64,000 nt of DNA from Streptomyces coeruleorubidus (GCF_008705135.1 NZ_CP023694.1:2170001-2234000), one strand, 5' to 3'. Shown: positions 8,366-17,652, numbered from the stretch's first letter. Notes: generated by a model from the letters alone, not told the origin. Numbers and translations are program-made.

Positions 8366-9435
8366 CGCCGGCCCTACGGGTACCGGAGGAGCTGTCGGCC
8401 CGCATGCCGGTCGAGCAGCGGGGGCCGGGGCTGGACCGGGCCGCCGTGCGGATGCTGGTGTCGCGGGGTGCGGAGGTGGCGCATCACACGTTCAGGGAGC
8501 TGCCGCGGCTGTTGCGGGCGGGGGATCTGCTCGTGGTCAACACCTCGGCCACGCTGGCGGCGGCCGTCGACGGGTGGATCGGGCACGCGCGCGTGGTGGT
8601 GCACTTCTCCACCCGGGGGGACGACGGCCGCTGGGCGGTGGAACTGCGGGAGCCCGACGGGCGGGGCACCACACGTGCGCGTGCGGGAGGGCCCGCGGGT
8701 ACGGAGGTGCGCCTGCCGGGAGGTGGGGGGCTGGTTCTGGAGGAGCCGCTGAGCGGGCGGAGCGGGCGGCTGTGGTGGGCGCGGGTCACCGGGCCTGGCG
8801 TGCCGGGGCTGCTGCGGGAGCACGGGCGGCCCATTCGCTACTCCTACACGGAGCGCGACCAGCCGTTGTCCGTCTATCAGACGGTGTTCGCGCTGCCGTC
8901 CGCGGACGGGGCGGGCAGTGCGGAGATGCCGAGTGCGGCGCGGCCCTTCACGGCGCGGGTGGTGGCGGAGCTGGTGAGCCGGGGCGTGCGGTTCGCGCCG
9001 GTCACGCTGCACACAGGAGTGGCGTCGGCGGAGGTGCACGAGCCGCCGTATCCGGAGCGTTTCGCGGTGCCCGAGGCGTCGGCGCGGCTGATCAACGCCG
9101 CGAAGGCCGGCGGCGGCCGGGTCGTGGCGGTCGGGACGACGGCGGTGCGGGCCGTGGAGTCGGCGGTGGGGGCTGAGGGGCCCGTGCGCGCGCGTGCGGG
9201 GATCGACGGTCTCGTACGCGCGCGTGCGGGATGGACGGATCTCGTCGTCACGCCGGAGCGCGGGGTGCGGGTGGTGGACGGGCTGCTGACCGGGCTGCAC
9301 GAGCCGGAGGCCTCGCATCTGCTGATGCTGGAGGCGGTCGCGGGGCGGGTGGCGATCGAGCGTGGCTACCAGGCCGCGCTCCAGGGCCGGTACCTGTGGC
9401 ACGAGTTCGGGGATGTGCACCTCCTCCTGCCGTGA
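8362..9435 (+). CDS. QueA-like S-adenosylmethionine:tRNA ribosyltransferase-isomerase
   Basis: 357 aa. It matches the QueA family through LLVVNTSATLAAAV (residues 55-68), GRPIRYSYTE (near 155), SVYQTVFA, SAARPFTARVV and the FAPVTLHTGVASAEVHEPPYPERF block. QueA transfers the ribosyl part of AdoMet to preQ1-tRNA. No tgt, queC-G or queH neighbour is present, and a general actinobacterial trend is to lack queuosine, so this may be a divergent paralogue with another substrate. GTG 8362 overlaps the SDR stop by four bases. A duplicated GTACGCGCGCGTGCGGG-like unit at 9184-9231 encodes a repeated VRARAG. Confidence 0.85.
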   Translation: MTPALRVPEELSARMPVEQRGPGLDRAAVRMLVSRGAEVAHHTFRELPRLLRAGDLLVVNTSATLAAAVDGWIGHARVVVHFSTRGDDGRWAVELREPDGRGTTRARAGGPAGTEVRLPGGGGLVLEEPLSGRSGRLWWARVTGPGVPGLLREHGRPIRYSYTERDQPLSVYQTVFALPSADGAGSAEMPSAARPFTARVVAELVSRGVRFAPVTLHTGVASAEVHEPPYPERFAVPEASARLINAAKAGGGRVVAVGTTAVRAVESAVGAEGPVRARAGIDGLVRARAGWTDLVVTPERGVRVVDGLLTGLHEPEASHLLMLEAVAGRVAIERGYQAALQGRYLWHEFGDVHLLLP

Positions 9436-9777
9436 AAGGCCCTCACACTCAGCATCGCTCGTGCAACGTGTCGTGAGAACGCATGCCGCCCGATGTGAGC
9501 CCTCGCATAGGACCCACGTCACGTACGAAAGTGCATAGGAGACAAAGCCCCACCTTTTGAGCGGCCCATACAGTCCAATCTGCCCCGATTTGCCCTTCCC
9601 TGATCCACTATCGGGCTTCGTACGTCACACCTTTGCCACGCCATTTTGCGGCCGCTAAGAATGGCTGCCGTCGCTCAGCGCCGTGGGTTCACCTCCGCGG
9701 CGTTCGTGTCGGAAACACACCGAGTCCAACGCCGGACGCCGAGCGACTCCCGCGCTATTCGAAGAGGTCCCACCACC
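9436..9777. other. Long intergenic region and leader of the transglycosylase gene
   Basis: 342 bases without a gene. It is relatively AT-rich for this genome. It holds a promoter-like pair (9633-9662) and an untranslated leader of about 110 bases before ATG 9778. I looked for the c-di-AMP (ydaO) riboswitch that controls cell-wall hydrolases in actinomycetes and did not find its conserved core. Confidence 0.5.
9633..9662 (+). promoter_or_regulatory. Candidate housekeeping promoter of the transglycosylase gene
   Basis: TTGCCA (9633-9638) and TAAGAA(T) (9656-9662) are separated by 17 bases and lie about 115 bases before the start codon. Confidence 0.4.
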
Positions 9778-10506
9778 ATGCCCAAGAACATCTTCAGCCG
9801 TGGCCGCAGTCGTACCCTGACCCGTCACCACAAGATCGCCATGGCGGGTGTCGCCACCCTCGGCGCCGCCGCCATCGGTTTCTCCGCGGTGCCGAGCGGT
9901 GCGTCGACCAAGACCACGACCGAGGCCGCTCAGCCGGCTGCGGTGGCGTTCAGCACCGAGCAGATCAAGGACGTCAAGGCGAGCGTCACCGACCAGATGG
10001 CCGGCGCCAGCCTGAAGGCCGAGCAGATCGCGGCGAAGAAGAAGGCCGACGCCGCGGCCGCCGCCAAGAAGAAGGCCGCCGCCGAGGCGGCGAAGAAGAA
10101 GGCCGAGGCCGCGCGCAAGGCCAAGGAGGCCGCGAGCCGGGATGCCAAGCGCGCCCAGGTCAAGAAGGCCGCCGTCAAGAGCTACCCGAACAACCTCGAC
10201 GGCTGGATCCGCGAGTCGCTCGACGTCATGAAGAAGCACGGGATCCCGGGCTCCTACGACGGCATCAAGCGCAACATCATCCGGGAGTCCTCGGGCAACC
10301 CGAAGGCGATCAACAACTGGGACATCAACGCCATCAACGGCATCCCGTCGAAGGGCCTGCTGCAGGTCATCCCGCCGACCTTCAAGCACTGGCACGTCCC
10401 CGGCACCTCCTGGGACATCTACGACCCGGTAGCCAACATCACCGCCGCCTGCAACTACGCGGCCGACAAGTACGGCTCGATGGACAACGTCGACAGCGCG
10501 TACTGA
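9778..10506 (+). CDS. Secreted lytic transglycosylase (SLT domain)
   Basis: 242 aa. A basic N-terminus and hydrophobic stretch (HHKIAMAGVATLGAAAIGF) form a signal peptide. Residues 60-125 are an extremely Ala/Lys-rich helical stalk (AAKKKADAAAAAKKKAAAEA). The C-terminal SLT domain (about 130-242) has the catalytic Glu in IIRESSGNPKAINNWD, then SKGLLQVIPPTFKHW and NITAACNYAADKYGS. It cleaves peptidoglycan glycan strands outside the cell, with a likely role in growth or germination. ATG 9778 was chosen because it begins the signal peptide; the frame is open upstream to 9646. Confidence 0.9.
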   Translation: MPKNIFSRGRSRTLTRHHKIAMAGVATLGAAAIGFSAVPSGASTKTTTEAAQPAAVAFSTEQIKDVKASVTDQMAGASLKAEQIAAKKKADAAAAAKKKAAAEAAKKKAEAARKAKEAASRDAKRAQVKKAAVKSYPNNLDGWIRESLDVMKKHGIPGSYDGIKRNIIRESSGNPKAINNWDINAINGIPSKGLLQVIPPTFKHWHVPGTSWDIYDPVANITAACNYAADKYGSMDNVDSAY

Positions 10507-10540
10507 GGCTGGCGCGGACCTCTGCTCGCTGGACCGAACG

Positions 10541-10580
10541 CCGAAGGGCGGCACTCTCCTGACGGAGTGCCGCCCTTCGG
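10541..10580. terminator. Bidirectional terminator between convergent genes
   Basis: Arms ccgaagggcggcactc (10541-10556) and gagtgccgcccttcgg (10565-10580) form a perfect 16-bp stem with an 8-base loop. Confidence 0.85.
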
Positions 10581-10597
10581 GCGTGGTGCGGCGGTGA

Positions 10598-13159
10598 CTA
10601 CTTGCGCATGACCTCGGGCTCGTGGCGGCGCAGGAACCGGGCCACGAAGAAGCCGCAGATCACGCCGAGGGCGAGGAGCGCGCCCATGTCCATGGCCCAG
10701 GCCCCGACCGTGTGCTCCCACAGCGGGTCGGTGTCGCCGGCCGTCTCGGGCGGGCTGATCTTGTTGAAGTCCAGCGTGGCACCGGAGGCGGCGACCGCCC
10801 AGCGCGACGGCATCAGGAACGAGAACTGGTTGACGCCGATCGAGCCGTGCAGCGCGAACAGGCAGCCCGTGAAGACGACCTGGATGATCGCGAACATCAC
10901 CAGCAGCGGCATGGTCTTCTCGGCGGTCTTGACCAGCGACGAGATGATCAGGCCGAACATCATCGAGGTGAAGCCCAGCGCCATGATCGGGATGGAGAGC
11001 TCGACGAGGGTCGCGCTGCCGAGGACCAGGCCCTCCTCGGGGATCTCCCGGCTGGAGAAGCCGATGACGCCGACCAGCAGGCCCTGGAGGACGGTGATCA
11101 TGCCGAGCACGAACACCTTCGACATCAGGTACGCCGAGCGCGACAGGCCGGTCGCGCGCTCCCGCTCGTAGATGACCCGTTCCTTGATCAGCTCGCGGAC
11201 CGAGTTCGCCGCGCCCGCGAAACAGGCGCCGACGGCGAGGATCAGCAGGACCGTGGTGGCGGTGCCGTTCGGGATGATCCGGCCGGTCTGCGGGTTGGGC
11301 GGGTTGGGCAGCAGACCCCGGTCCGCGTCGATGAGCAGGCTCACCGCGCCGAGCACGGCCGGCAGGATCACCATCAGGGCGAGGAAGCCCTTGTCGGACG
11401 CGATCACCGAGACGTAGCGCCGCACGAGCGTGACGAACTGGGACATCCAGCCCTGCGGCTTCGGCGGCTTCATCGCCTGCATCGGCGCGACCTGTACGGA
11501 CTGCGGCGCAACGGCGTCGATGTCCGCGGCGTACATCTGGTAGTGCTGCGAGCCCTTCCAGCGGCCCGCCCAGTCGTAGTCGCGGTAGTTCTCGAAAGCG
11601 GAGAAGACATCGGCCCAGGTGTCGTAGCCGAAGAAGTTCAGCGCCTCCTCGGGCGGGCCGAAGTAGGCGACCGAGCCGCCCGGCGCCATCACCAGCAGCT
11701 TGTCGCAGATCGCCAGCTCCGCCACGGAGTGGGTGACGACGAGGACCGTACGGCCGTCGTCCGCCAGGCCGCGCAGCAACTGCATGACGTCGCGGTCCAT
11801 GCCCGGGTCGAGCCCGGAGGTCGGCTCGTCCAGGAAGATCAGCGACGGCTTGGTGAGCAGCTCCAGGGCCACGGAGACGCGCTTGCGCTGGCCGCCGGAG
11901 AGGGAGGTGACCTTCTTCTCCTTGTGGATGTCCAGCTTCAGCTCGCGCAGCACCTCGTCGATACGGGCGTCGCGCTCGGCGGCTGTGGTGTCGGCCGGGA
12001 AGCGGAGCTTGGCCGCGTACTTGAGGGCCTTCTTGACGGTCAGCTCCTTGTGCAGGATGTCGTCCTGCGGGACCAGACCGATGCGCTGGCGCAGCTCGGC
12101 GAACTGCTTGTAGAGGTTGCGGTTGTCGTAGAGGACCTCGCCCTGGTCGGCCGGGCGGTAACCGGTGAGCGCCTTGAGCAGGGTGGACTTGCCGGAGCCG
12201 GACGGGCCGATGACCGCGATCAGCGACTTCTCCGGGACGCCGAAGGAGACGTCCTTGAGGATCTGCTTGCCGCCGTCGACCGTGACGGTCAGGTGGCGGG
12301 CCGAGAAGGACACCTCACCGGTGTCGACGAACTCCTCGAGCCGGTCGCCGACGATCCGGAACGTCGAGTGGCCGACGCCGACGACATCGGCCGGGCCGAG
12401 CAGCTGCGTGCCGCCCTTGGGGATCGGCTGGCCGTTGACGTACGTGCCGTTGTGCGAGCCCAGGTCGCGGATCTCCATGCGGCCGTCGGGCGTCGAGTGG
12501 AACTCGGCGTGGTGCCGGGAGACCTGGAGGTCCGAGACGACCAGCTCGTTCTCCAGGGCACGGCCGATGCGCATCACGCGGCCGAGGGAGAACTGGTGGA
12601 ACGTGGTCGGGCTGCGGTCGCCGTAGACCGGCGGCGCCCCCGCGACGCCGCCGGGGCCCTGCTGCTGCGGCGGGATGTGCGCCGCGGGCTGCTGCTGCGG
12701 CTGTTGCCAGCCGGCCTGGGCCTGCTGTTGCGGGGCCTGGGGCTGCTGGTGGGGCGCCTGCTGGGCGGGTGCCTGCTGGGCCCAGCCGGGGCTCGCGCCC
12801 TGCGCCGCGTACGGCTGCTGCTGGGGCTGGGCCTGCGGCGTGGCGACGCCGGCCGCGACGTCCGACAGGTTCAGGCGCGGGCCGTCGGTCGCGTTGCCCA
12901 GGTGCACCGCCGATCCGGAGCCGAGCTCCATCTGATGGATCCGCTGCCCCTGCACGAACGTGCCGTTGGTGCTGCCATGGTCCTCGATGACCCAACTGCG
13001 GCCGTTGAAGCTGACCGTGGCGTGACGCCAGGAGACCCTGGCGTCGTCGAAGACGACGTCCCCCTGCGGATCACGTCCGAGGGTGTATGCCCTGGACGGA
13101 TCGAGCGTCCAGGTACGTCCGTTTGATTCCAGTACGAGTTCCGGCACTCCATGCCCCAC
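10598..13159 (-). CDS. FHA-domain ABC transporter (ATPase fused to permease, Rv1747-like)
   Basis: 853 aa. Order: FHA domain 1 (about 20-95; YTLGRDPQGD, STNGTFVQG), Gln/Pro-rich linker (about 105-175), FHA domain 2 (about 190-270; RIGRALENELVV, SHNGTYVNG), ABC ATPase (about 285-500; GPSGSGKST, LSGGQRKR, IFLDEPTSGLD), and an ABC2-type permease with six membrane segments (about 590-850). This matches mycobacterial Rv1747, whose FHA domains bind phosphothreonine set by a Ser/Thr kinase and which exports cell-envelope glycolipid. Export controlled by phosphorylation is therefore inferred. The start is GTG 13159 with GGGGGA upstream; a second in-frame GTG (13147) is possible. Confidence 0.92.
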   Translation of the reverse strand: MGHGVPELVLESNGRTWTLDPSRAYTLGRDPQGDVVFDDARVSWRHATVSFNGRSWVIEDHGSTNGTFVQGQRIHQMELGSGSAVHLGNATDGPRLNLSDVAAGVATPQAQPQQQPYAAQGASPGWAQQAPAQQAPHQQPQAPQQQAQAGWQQPQQQPAAHIPPQQQGPGGVAGAPPVYGDRSPTTFHQFSLGRVMRIGRALENELVVSDLQVSRHHAEFHSTPDGRMEIRDLGSHNGTYVNGQPIPKGGTQLLGPADVVGVGHSTFRIVGDRLEEFVDTGEVSFSARHLTVTVDGGKQILKDVSFGVPEKSLIAVIGPSGSGKSTLLKALTGYRPADQGEVLYDNRNLYKQFAELRQRIGLVPQDDILHKELTVKKALKYAAKLRFPADTTAAERDARIDEVLRELKLDIHKEKKVTSLSGGQRKRVSVALELLTKPSLIFLDEPTSGLDPGMDRDVMQLLRGLADDGRTVLVVTHSVAELAICDKLLVMAPGGSVAYFGPPEEALNFFGYDTWADVFSAFENYRDYDWAGRWKGSQHYQMYAADIDAVAPQSVQVAPMQAMKPPKPQGWMSQFVTLVRRYVSVIASDKGFLALMVILPAVLGAVSLLIDADRGLLPNPPNPQTGRIIPNGTATTVLLILAVGACFAGAANSVRELIKERVIYERERATGLSRSAYLMSKVFVLGMITVLQGLLVGVIGFSSREIPEEGLVLGSATLVELSIPIMALGFTSMMFGLIISSLVKTAEKTMPLLVMFAIIQVVFTGCLFALHGSIGVNQFSFLMPSRWAVAASGATLDFNKISPPETAGDTDPLWEHTVGAWAMDMGALLALGVICGFFVARFLRRHEPEVMRK

Positions 13160-13389
13160 TGAGTTGTCCCCCGAGTTACCCCCGACATGGGGAGTCTAGG
13201 GATGTCGAACATCGGGTGGAACTATTTCAGTAGCGGCCGCCTGACCGAAAGTCGGGCCTCGGCAAGACCGCGTTCGGACGCATCAGCCGTTTCCGTTGAC
13301 GGGGTTGAAAACGGGCCGGAGAGTGGTATTTCGACGCGAGGGGGACATGCGCGGTGGTCCCCGCCGCTCAGCGGATCGGGGGGTCTGCC

Positions 13390-15660
13390 ATGAGTGCCGG
13401 TACAGGGGTCGGGACGGCGAGGGACGGCACGCGCGTGCCGTGGACGGACGTGCTGATGTCCGCCGTCGCCGCCGTGAGCTGGGCGTTGATCGGGATGGCG
13501 GGTACGGCGGCGCTGGGTCTGCGGCTGCTGGAGGCGGATACGGCGGGCTCGTTGGGGCCGATGACCGCGGCGGTGGTGGCCCTTGGGGCGGGTGGTTCGG
13601 TCACGCCGTCCGGTGATGTGTCGGCGTTCGGTCTCACGGGCGCGCAGGCGGAGACGGCCATCGAGATCACGCCACTGGGGGTGAGCCTGGTCGGGGCCTT
13701 GCTGCTGTCGTACTTCTTCCTGAGGTCCTTGCGTGCGGCGGGAGTTGTGATATCGCCGGCCGAACTCCTCGCACGCGCGGGTGCGGTGGTCGCGCTGTTC
13801 GTGGCGATGCTGGGCGGGCTCGCCTGGGCGGGTCACGACGTCATCACGATCGACGGCGGCGCGCTGGGCTTGGACGACCTGGCGGGCGGGGGCGGTGGAG
13901 GCGGAGACGGCCTGGAGATTCCCGGGCTGGGGGACGTCGGGGGGTTGCTGCCGGACCGGCTCGGCGACCTGGTCGACGCGCAGGCGGCGGTCGGTTTCAC
14001 GGTCGACACCGCGCCCACGCTGCTCGGTGGGCTCGGCTGGTCGGCCGGGATTCTCCTCATCGCCCTGCTGGCCTCGCGCCGCACGCCGCTGCCGCGGGGC
14101 TGGGAGGCCGTGCACCGGGTCGTACGGCCCGCCGTTTCCGCGGTGGTGTCCGTGCTGCTGGTGGCGGTGGCGGCGGGGCTCGCGGCGGCGGCGTACGCGG
14201 CGACCGGTGACGACCACCCGCGCCGCATCGCCGGCGCGGCGCTGCTGGGGGCGCCGAACGGGGTGTGGCTGGGCGTCCCGATCGGCCTGCTCGTGCCGTG
14301 GGACGGCCGGGCCACGGGTGAACTGGCCCGTCTCCTGCCGGACCCGCTGGACGACCTGCTCGCGGTCCGCTCCGACCAGCCGGTGACGCTGGGGCGGCTG
14401 GCCGAGCTGGACGGGCGGGTGTGGCTGCTGGGGGTGGCGGCGGCGTTGATGATGCTGCTGGCGGGGGTGCTGGCGGCGGTGCGGACGCCGGTGGGGGGCG
14501 GGTCAGGAGGGCCTGGGGATGTACGGGGTTCGGGTGCCCTCGGTTTCGCGGGGCGGTGTGCGCTGGGGTTGGCGGTCGCGACCGCGCTGTCCCTGCCGTT
14601 GCTCGTCCGGCTGACGGACGTGTCCGTGGCGGCCTCCCTGTCCGTGCTCGGCTTCGACGCCGTCGGCGCGGGCATCGAACTGCACGGGCACCTCGGCATG
14701 GCTCTGCTGCTGGGCGCGGTGTGGGGTGCGGGGGCCGGGGCGGTGGGGGCGCTGCTCGCGTGGGCGAGCGGGGCCGCCGGGCGGTGGGCGACGGCTTTGG
14801 CTCGGGGGCAGGGGGTGGCGGGCGGCGGTGTGACCGGGGCCGGTGCGCCCGGGGCCGGTGGGGCGGGGGCCGGTGGGGCGGGGAGTCAGTCGGGGGCCGG
14901 GTGGGCCGGGTACGGGCCGGGGGCCGGGCCGGCTGCGGCAGGGGGCGGTGTGGGACAGGTGGGGTACGTGGCGGGTGCCGGGCAGGCCGGGCCGTGGGCC
15001 GATACGGGGCAGACCGGACGCGACGTCCGTGCCGGGCAGGCCGTGCCCTCGGCCGATATGGGGCAGGCCGGACGCGACGCCGGTGCCGGGCAGGGGGGAG
15101 CGGGAGCCGGTACCGGGCAGGCCGGAGGCGACGCCGGTGCCGGGCAGGCCGTGCCCTCGGCCGATACGGGGCAGGCCGGAAGCAACGCCGGTGCCGGGCG
15201 GTCCGGCGTCCGGGGCGGGTCCGGCGTCGGCCGGGCATCGTCGTACGGGGAGGAGGCCGGGCCGTACGTGCCGGGAACGCCGTACCGGCCACCGAACCCG
15301 GCCACCAATCCGTATCTCCGGGTACCGGATGAGCTGCGAGAGCCGGAGGACGCGCGGCCTGTCGGTGAGGTAGGGCCGTCCGATGGGAAGGCGGAGCCCG
15401 GGCGGCAGGCCGGTGAGGGCCGGCAGCGGGGGGAGAGCCGGCGCCCGCCGCACGAGGCCGGCGGCGACCCGGCTACGCACCGGGACGGTGACGTGTACGG
15501 CGCGCCCACGGTGGCTCGGCCGGTGGGGCCGCCTCCGCGCGGCCCCCGGCAGCCGCCCGGCCCCAAGGGCGGCAACCGGCCGCCGGCCCGGCCGGACGAC
15601 GGGCCGCCGCCTCCGCCGCCTCCTCCCCCGCCGCCGCGGAAACCGCGTGGCGGCAAGTGA
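13390..15660 (+). CDS. Streptophobe family multi-TM protein with repetitive proline-rich tail
   Basis: 756 aa. About ten hydrophobic segments fill residues 20-470 (VPWTDVLMSAVAAVSWALIG..., LGVSLVGALLLSYFFL, AGAVVALFVAMLGGLAWAG, ...LLGAVWGAGAGAVGALLAW). After that comes a long cytoplasmic or external tail: a Gly/Ala-rich part with four 18-residue repeats (GQAVPSADTGQAGRDAGA, DNA 14980-15195), a disordered charged part, and a poly-proline run before the stop. This is the streptophobe family, confined to streptomycetes and of unknown function. ATG 13390 begins the family-like N-terminus. It is divergent from the FHA-ABC transporter. Confidence 0.8.
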   Translation: MSAGTGVGTARDGTRVPWTDVLMSAVAAVSWALIGMAGTAALGLRLLEADTAGSLGPMTAAVVALGAGGSVTPSGDVSAFGLTGAQAETAIEITPLGVSLVGALLLSYFFLRSLRAAGVVISPAELLARAGAVVALFVAMLGGLAWAGHDVITIDGGALGLDDLAGGGGGGGDGLEIPGLGDVGGLLPDRLGDLVDAQAAVGFTVDTAPTLLGGLGWSAGILLIALLASRRTPLPRGWEAVHRVVRPAVSAVVSVLLVAVAAGLAAAAYAATGDDHPRRIAGAALLGAPNGVWLGVPIGLLVPWDGRATGELARLLPDPLDDLLAVRSDQPVTLGRLAELDGRVWLLGVAAALMMLLAGVLAAVRTPVGGGSGGPGDVRGSGALGFAGRCALGLAVATALSLPLLVRLTDVSVAASLSVLGFDAVGAGIELHGHLGMALLLGAVWGAGAGAVGALLAWASGAAGRWATALARGQGVAGGGVTGAGAPGAGGAGAGGAGSQSGAGWAGYGPGAGPAAAGGGVGQVGYVAGAGQAGPWADTGQTGRDVRAGQAVPSADMGQAGRDAGAGQGGAGAGTGQAGGDAGAGQAVPSADTGQAGSNAGAGRSGVRGGSGVGRASSYGEEAGPYVPGTPYRPPNPATNPYLRVPDELREPEDARPVGEVGPSDGKAEPGRQAGEGRQRGESRRPPHEAGGDPATHRDGDVYGAPTVARPVGPPPRGPRQPPGPKGGNRPPARPDDGPPPPPPPPPPPRKPRGGK
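14980..15195 (+). repeat. 54-bp tandem repeat, four copies, in the streptophobe gene
   Basis: Units start at 14980, 15034, 15088 and 15142, each exactly 54 bases, beginning gggcagg and ending acgccggtgcc. The period keeps the reading frame (18 residues). The first and third copies are diverged; the second and fourth are almost identical. Confidence 0.85.
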
Positions 15661-15790
15661 TCCCAGGGGGGACAGGGACGCCGCACTCGAAGGCAAGGTT
15701 CGCGCCACCCACACGACACCCACTGTTCGCTGTCCGCCAGACGGACCTCACGGGCGGTACGACCTGCCCGCCGGATACGGTGGAACCACC

Positions 15791-17005
15791 ATGAGCGCTT
15801 TGCAGACCTCGCCCTCCGACGTCCCCACCCTCCTTGTCAAGATCTTCGGCAAGGACAGCCCGGGCATCACGGCCGGCCTCTTCGACACCCTCGCCGCCTA
15901 CTCCGTCGACGTCGTCGACATCGAGCAGGTCGTCACCCGTGGCCGAATGGTGCTGTGCGCGCTCGTGACCGAGCCGCCCAAGGGGCTCGAGGGCGATCTG
16001 CGGGCGACCGTCCACAGCTGGGCCGAGTCGATGAAGATGCAGGCGGAGATCATCTCCGGCCTCGGCGACAACCGGCCGCGCGGGCTGGGCCGCTCCCTGG
16101 TCACCGTGCTCGGGCATCCGCTCACCGCCGAGGCGACGGCTGCGATCGCCGCGCGGATCACGAAGACCGGCGGCAACATCGACCGTATCTTCCGGCTCGC
16201 CAAGTACCCCGTGACCGCCGTCGAGTTCGCCGTGTCCGGCGTGGAGACCGAACCGCTGCGCACCGCCCTGGCGCCCGACGCGGCGAAGCTGGGCATCGAC
16301 GTGGCGGTCGTCGCCGCCGGGCTGTACCGGCGCGCGCAGCGCCTGGTCGTCATGGACGTCGACTCGACGCTCATCCAGGACGAGGTCATCGAGCTGTTCG
16401 CCGCGCACGCCGGCTGCGAGGACCAGGTCGCCGAGGTGACGGCGGCCGCGATGCGCGGCGAGCTGGACTTCGAACAGTCCCTGCACGCGCGCGTGGCGCT
16501 GCTGGAGGGGCTGGACGCCTCGGTCGTGGACAAGGTGCGCAGCGAGGTGCGGCTGACGCCGGGCGCCCGCACCCTGATCCGTACGCTGAAGCGGCTCGGC
16601 TACCAAGTCGGCGTCGTCTCCGGCGGTTTCACCCAGGTCACCGACGATCTGAAGGAACGGCTCGGGCTGGACTTCGCCCACGCCAACACGCTGGAGATCG
16701 TCGACGGGAAGCTGACGGGCAAGGTCACGGGCGAGATCGTCGACCGTGCCGGCAAGGCCCGGCTGCTGCGCCGGTTCGCCGCCGAAGCGGGTGTGCCGCT
16801 GTCGCAGACCGTGGCGATCGGTGACGGTGCCAATGACCTGGACATGCTGAACGCGGCCGGTCTGGGCGTCGCCTTCAACGCCAAGCCGGTGGTGCGCCAG
16901 GCCGCGCACACCGCGGTGAACTTCCCCTTCCTGGACACCGTGCTGTACCTGCTGGGTATCACGCGCGAAGAGGTCGAGGCAGCGGACACCGTCGACACGG
17001 TCTGA
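15791..17005 (+). CDS. serB: Phosphoserine phosphatase with N-terminal ACT domains
   Basis: 404 aa. Two ACT-type regulatory domains (about 12-90 and 100-175; LVKIFGKDSPGITAGLF, VTVLGHPLTAEATAAI) precede the HAD phosphatase domain. The HAD nucleophile motif is DVDSTLIQDEVIE (Asp189/Asp191), with SGGFTQV near 278 and IGDGANDLDML near 346. It catalyses the last step of serine synthesis (phosphoserine to serine), probably under feedback control through the ACT domains. ATG 15791 is the start that yields a complete first ACT domain; the longer open frame upstream covers the previous gene. Confidence 0.95.
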   Translation: MSALQTSPSDVPTLLVKIFGKDSPGITAGLFDTLAAYSVDVVDIEQVVTRGRMVLCALVTEPPKGLEGDLRATVHSWAESMKMQAEIISGLGDNRPRGLGRSLVTVLGHPLTAEATAAIAARITKTGGNIDRIFRLAKYPVTAVEFAVSGVETEPLRTALAPDAAKLGIDVAVVAAGLYRRAQRLVVMDVDSTLIQDEVIELFAAHAGCEDQVAEVTAAAMRGELDFEQSLHARVALLEGLDASVVDKVRSEVRLTPGARTLIRTLKRLGYQVGVVSGGFTQVTDDLKERLGLDFAHANTLEIVDGKLTGKVTGEIVDRAGKARLLRRFAAEAGVPLSQTVAIGDGANDLDMLNAAGLGVAFNAKPVVRQAAHTAVNFPFLDTVLYLLGITREEVEAADTVDTV

Positions 17006-17088
17006 AGCCGCAACGGTCCCGGACGGCAGCACGGTCTGGACCAGAGGCACAGCGCGGCCCCTGCGCACGGTCCGGACCAGCCGGGAGA

Positions 17089-17113
17089 GCCCGGCACCGC
17101 GCCGGTGCCGGGC
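17089..17113. terminator. Hairpin between convergent serB and SixA-like genes
   Basis: Arms gcccggcaccg (17089-17099) and cggtgccgggc (17103-17113) form an 11-bp stem with a 3-base loop. Confidence 0.6.
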
Positions 17114-17133
17114 CCACGGTCACCCGGAGTCGG

Positions 17134-17652
17134 TCACTCGGTCGGCGCCCAGTAGTCCAGCAGCGTGCCCACGCCCGGCTCCACGCTCTTCCACGAGCCG
17201 CTGAAGGACAGGACGGCGAAGGCGGCGGCCGGGAAGCCGCGGCGGCTCATCCGGTCGCGCGCGTCGCCCTCGGCCGTGCCCCCCAGGATGTCGGCGAGGC
17301 CCTGGATGCCAGGGTTGTGGCCGATCACGAGGATGTTCTGCACGTCGTCGGGGGTCTCGTTGAGCACGGCGATCAGTTCGCCCGGCGAGGCCTCGTAGAT
17401 CCGCTCTTCGTAGATGGTTTTCGGCCGCTGCGGGAACTCCTGGACAGCGAGCTTCCAGGTCTCCCGGGTCCGGACCGCGGTGGAGCAGAGGGCCAGGTCG
17501 AAGGGGACGCCGGTGTCGGCCAGCCTGCGCCCGGCCTCCGCCGCTTCCTTTCTGCCCCGGTCGGCGAGCGGACGCTCGTGATCGCTCACCTGTGGCCAGT
17601 CGGCTTTCGCATGGCGGAAGAGGACAATCCTGCGGGGTTCTGCGACGCTCAT
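17134..17652 (-). CDS. SixA-like histidine phosphatase family protein
   Basis: 172 aa with a single phosphoglycerate-mutase-type phosphatase domain. The N-terminal catalytic motif is LFRHAKADW (the RHG motif appears as RHA, as in SixA), with LCSTAVRTRETW near 55-66 and the second catalytic His in VIGHNPGIQGLA near 110-121. SixA-type enzymes remove phosphate from phosphohistidine proteins; the physiological substrate in actinomycetes is unknown. The start is ATG 17652. Confidence 0.9.
   Translation of the reverse strand: MSVAEPRRIVLFRHAKADWPQVSDHERPLADRGRKEAAEAGRRLADTGVPFDLALCSTAVRTRETWKLAVQEFPQRPKTIYEERIYEASPGELIAVLNETPDDVQNILVIGHNPGIQGLADILGGTAEGDARDRMSRRGFPAAAFAVLSFSGSWKSVEPGVGTLLDYWAPTE

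Noticed and set aside
9436..9777. c-di-AMP (ydaO) riboswitch before the transglycosylase gene
   Set aside because: The expected conserved core segments are absent from the leader.
10622..13126. Very long plus-strand frame opposite the FHA-ABC gene
   Set aside because: Exact antisense of a gene with complete domains; low-complexity, charged composition typical of shadow frames.
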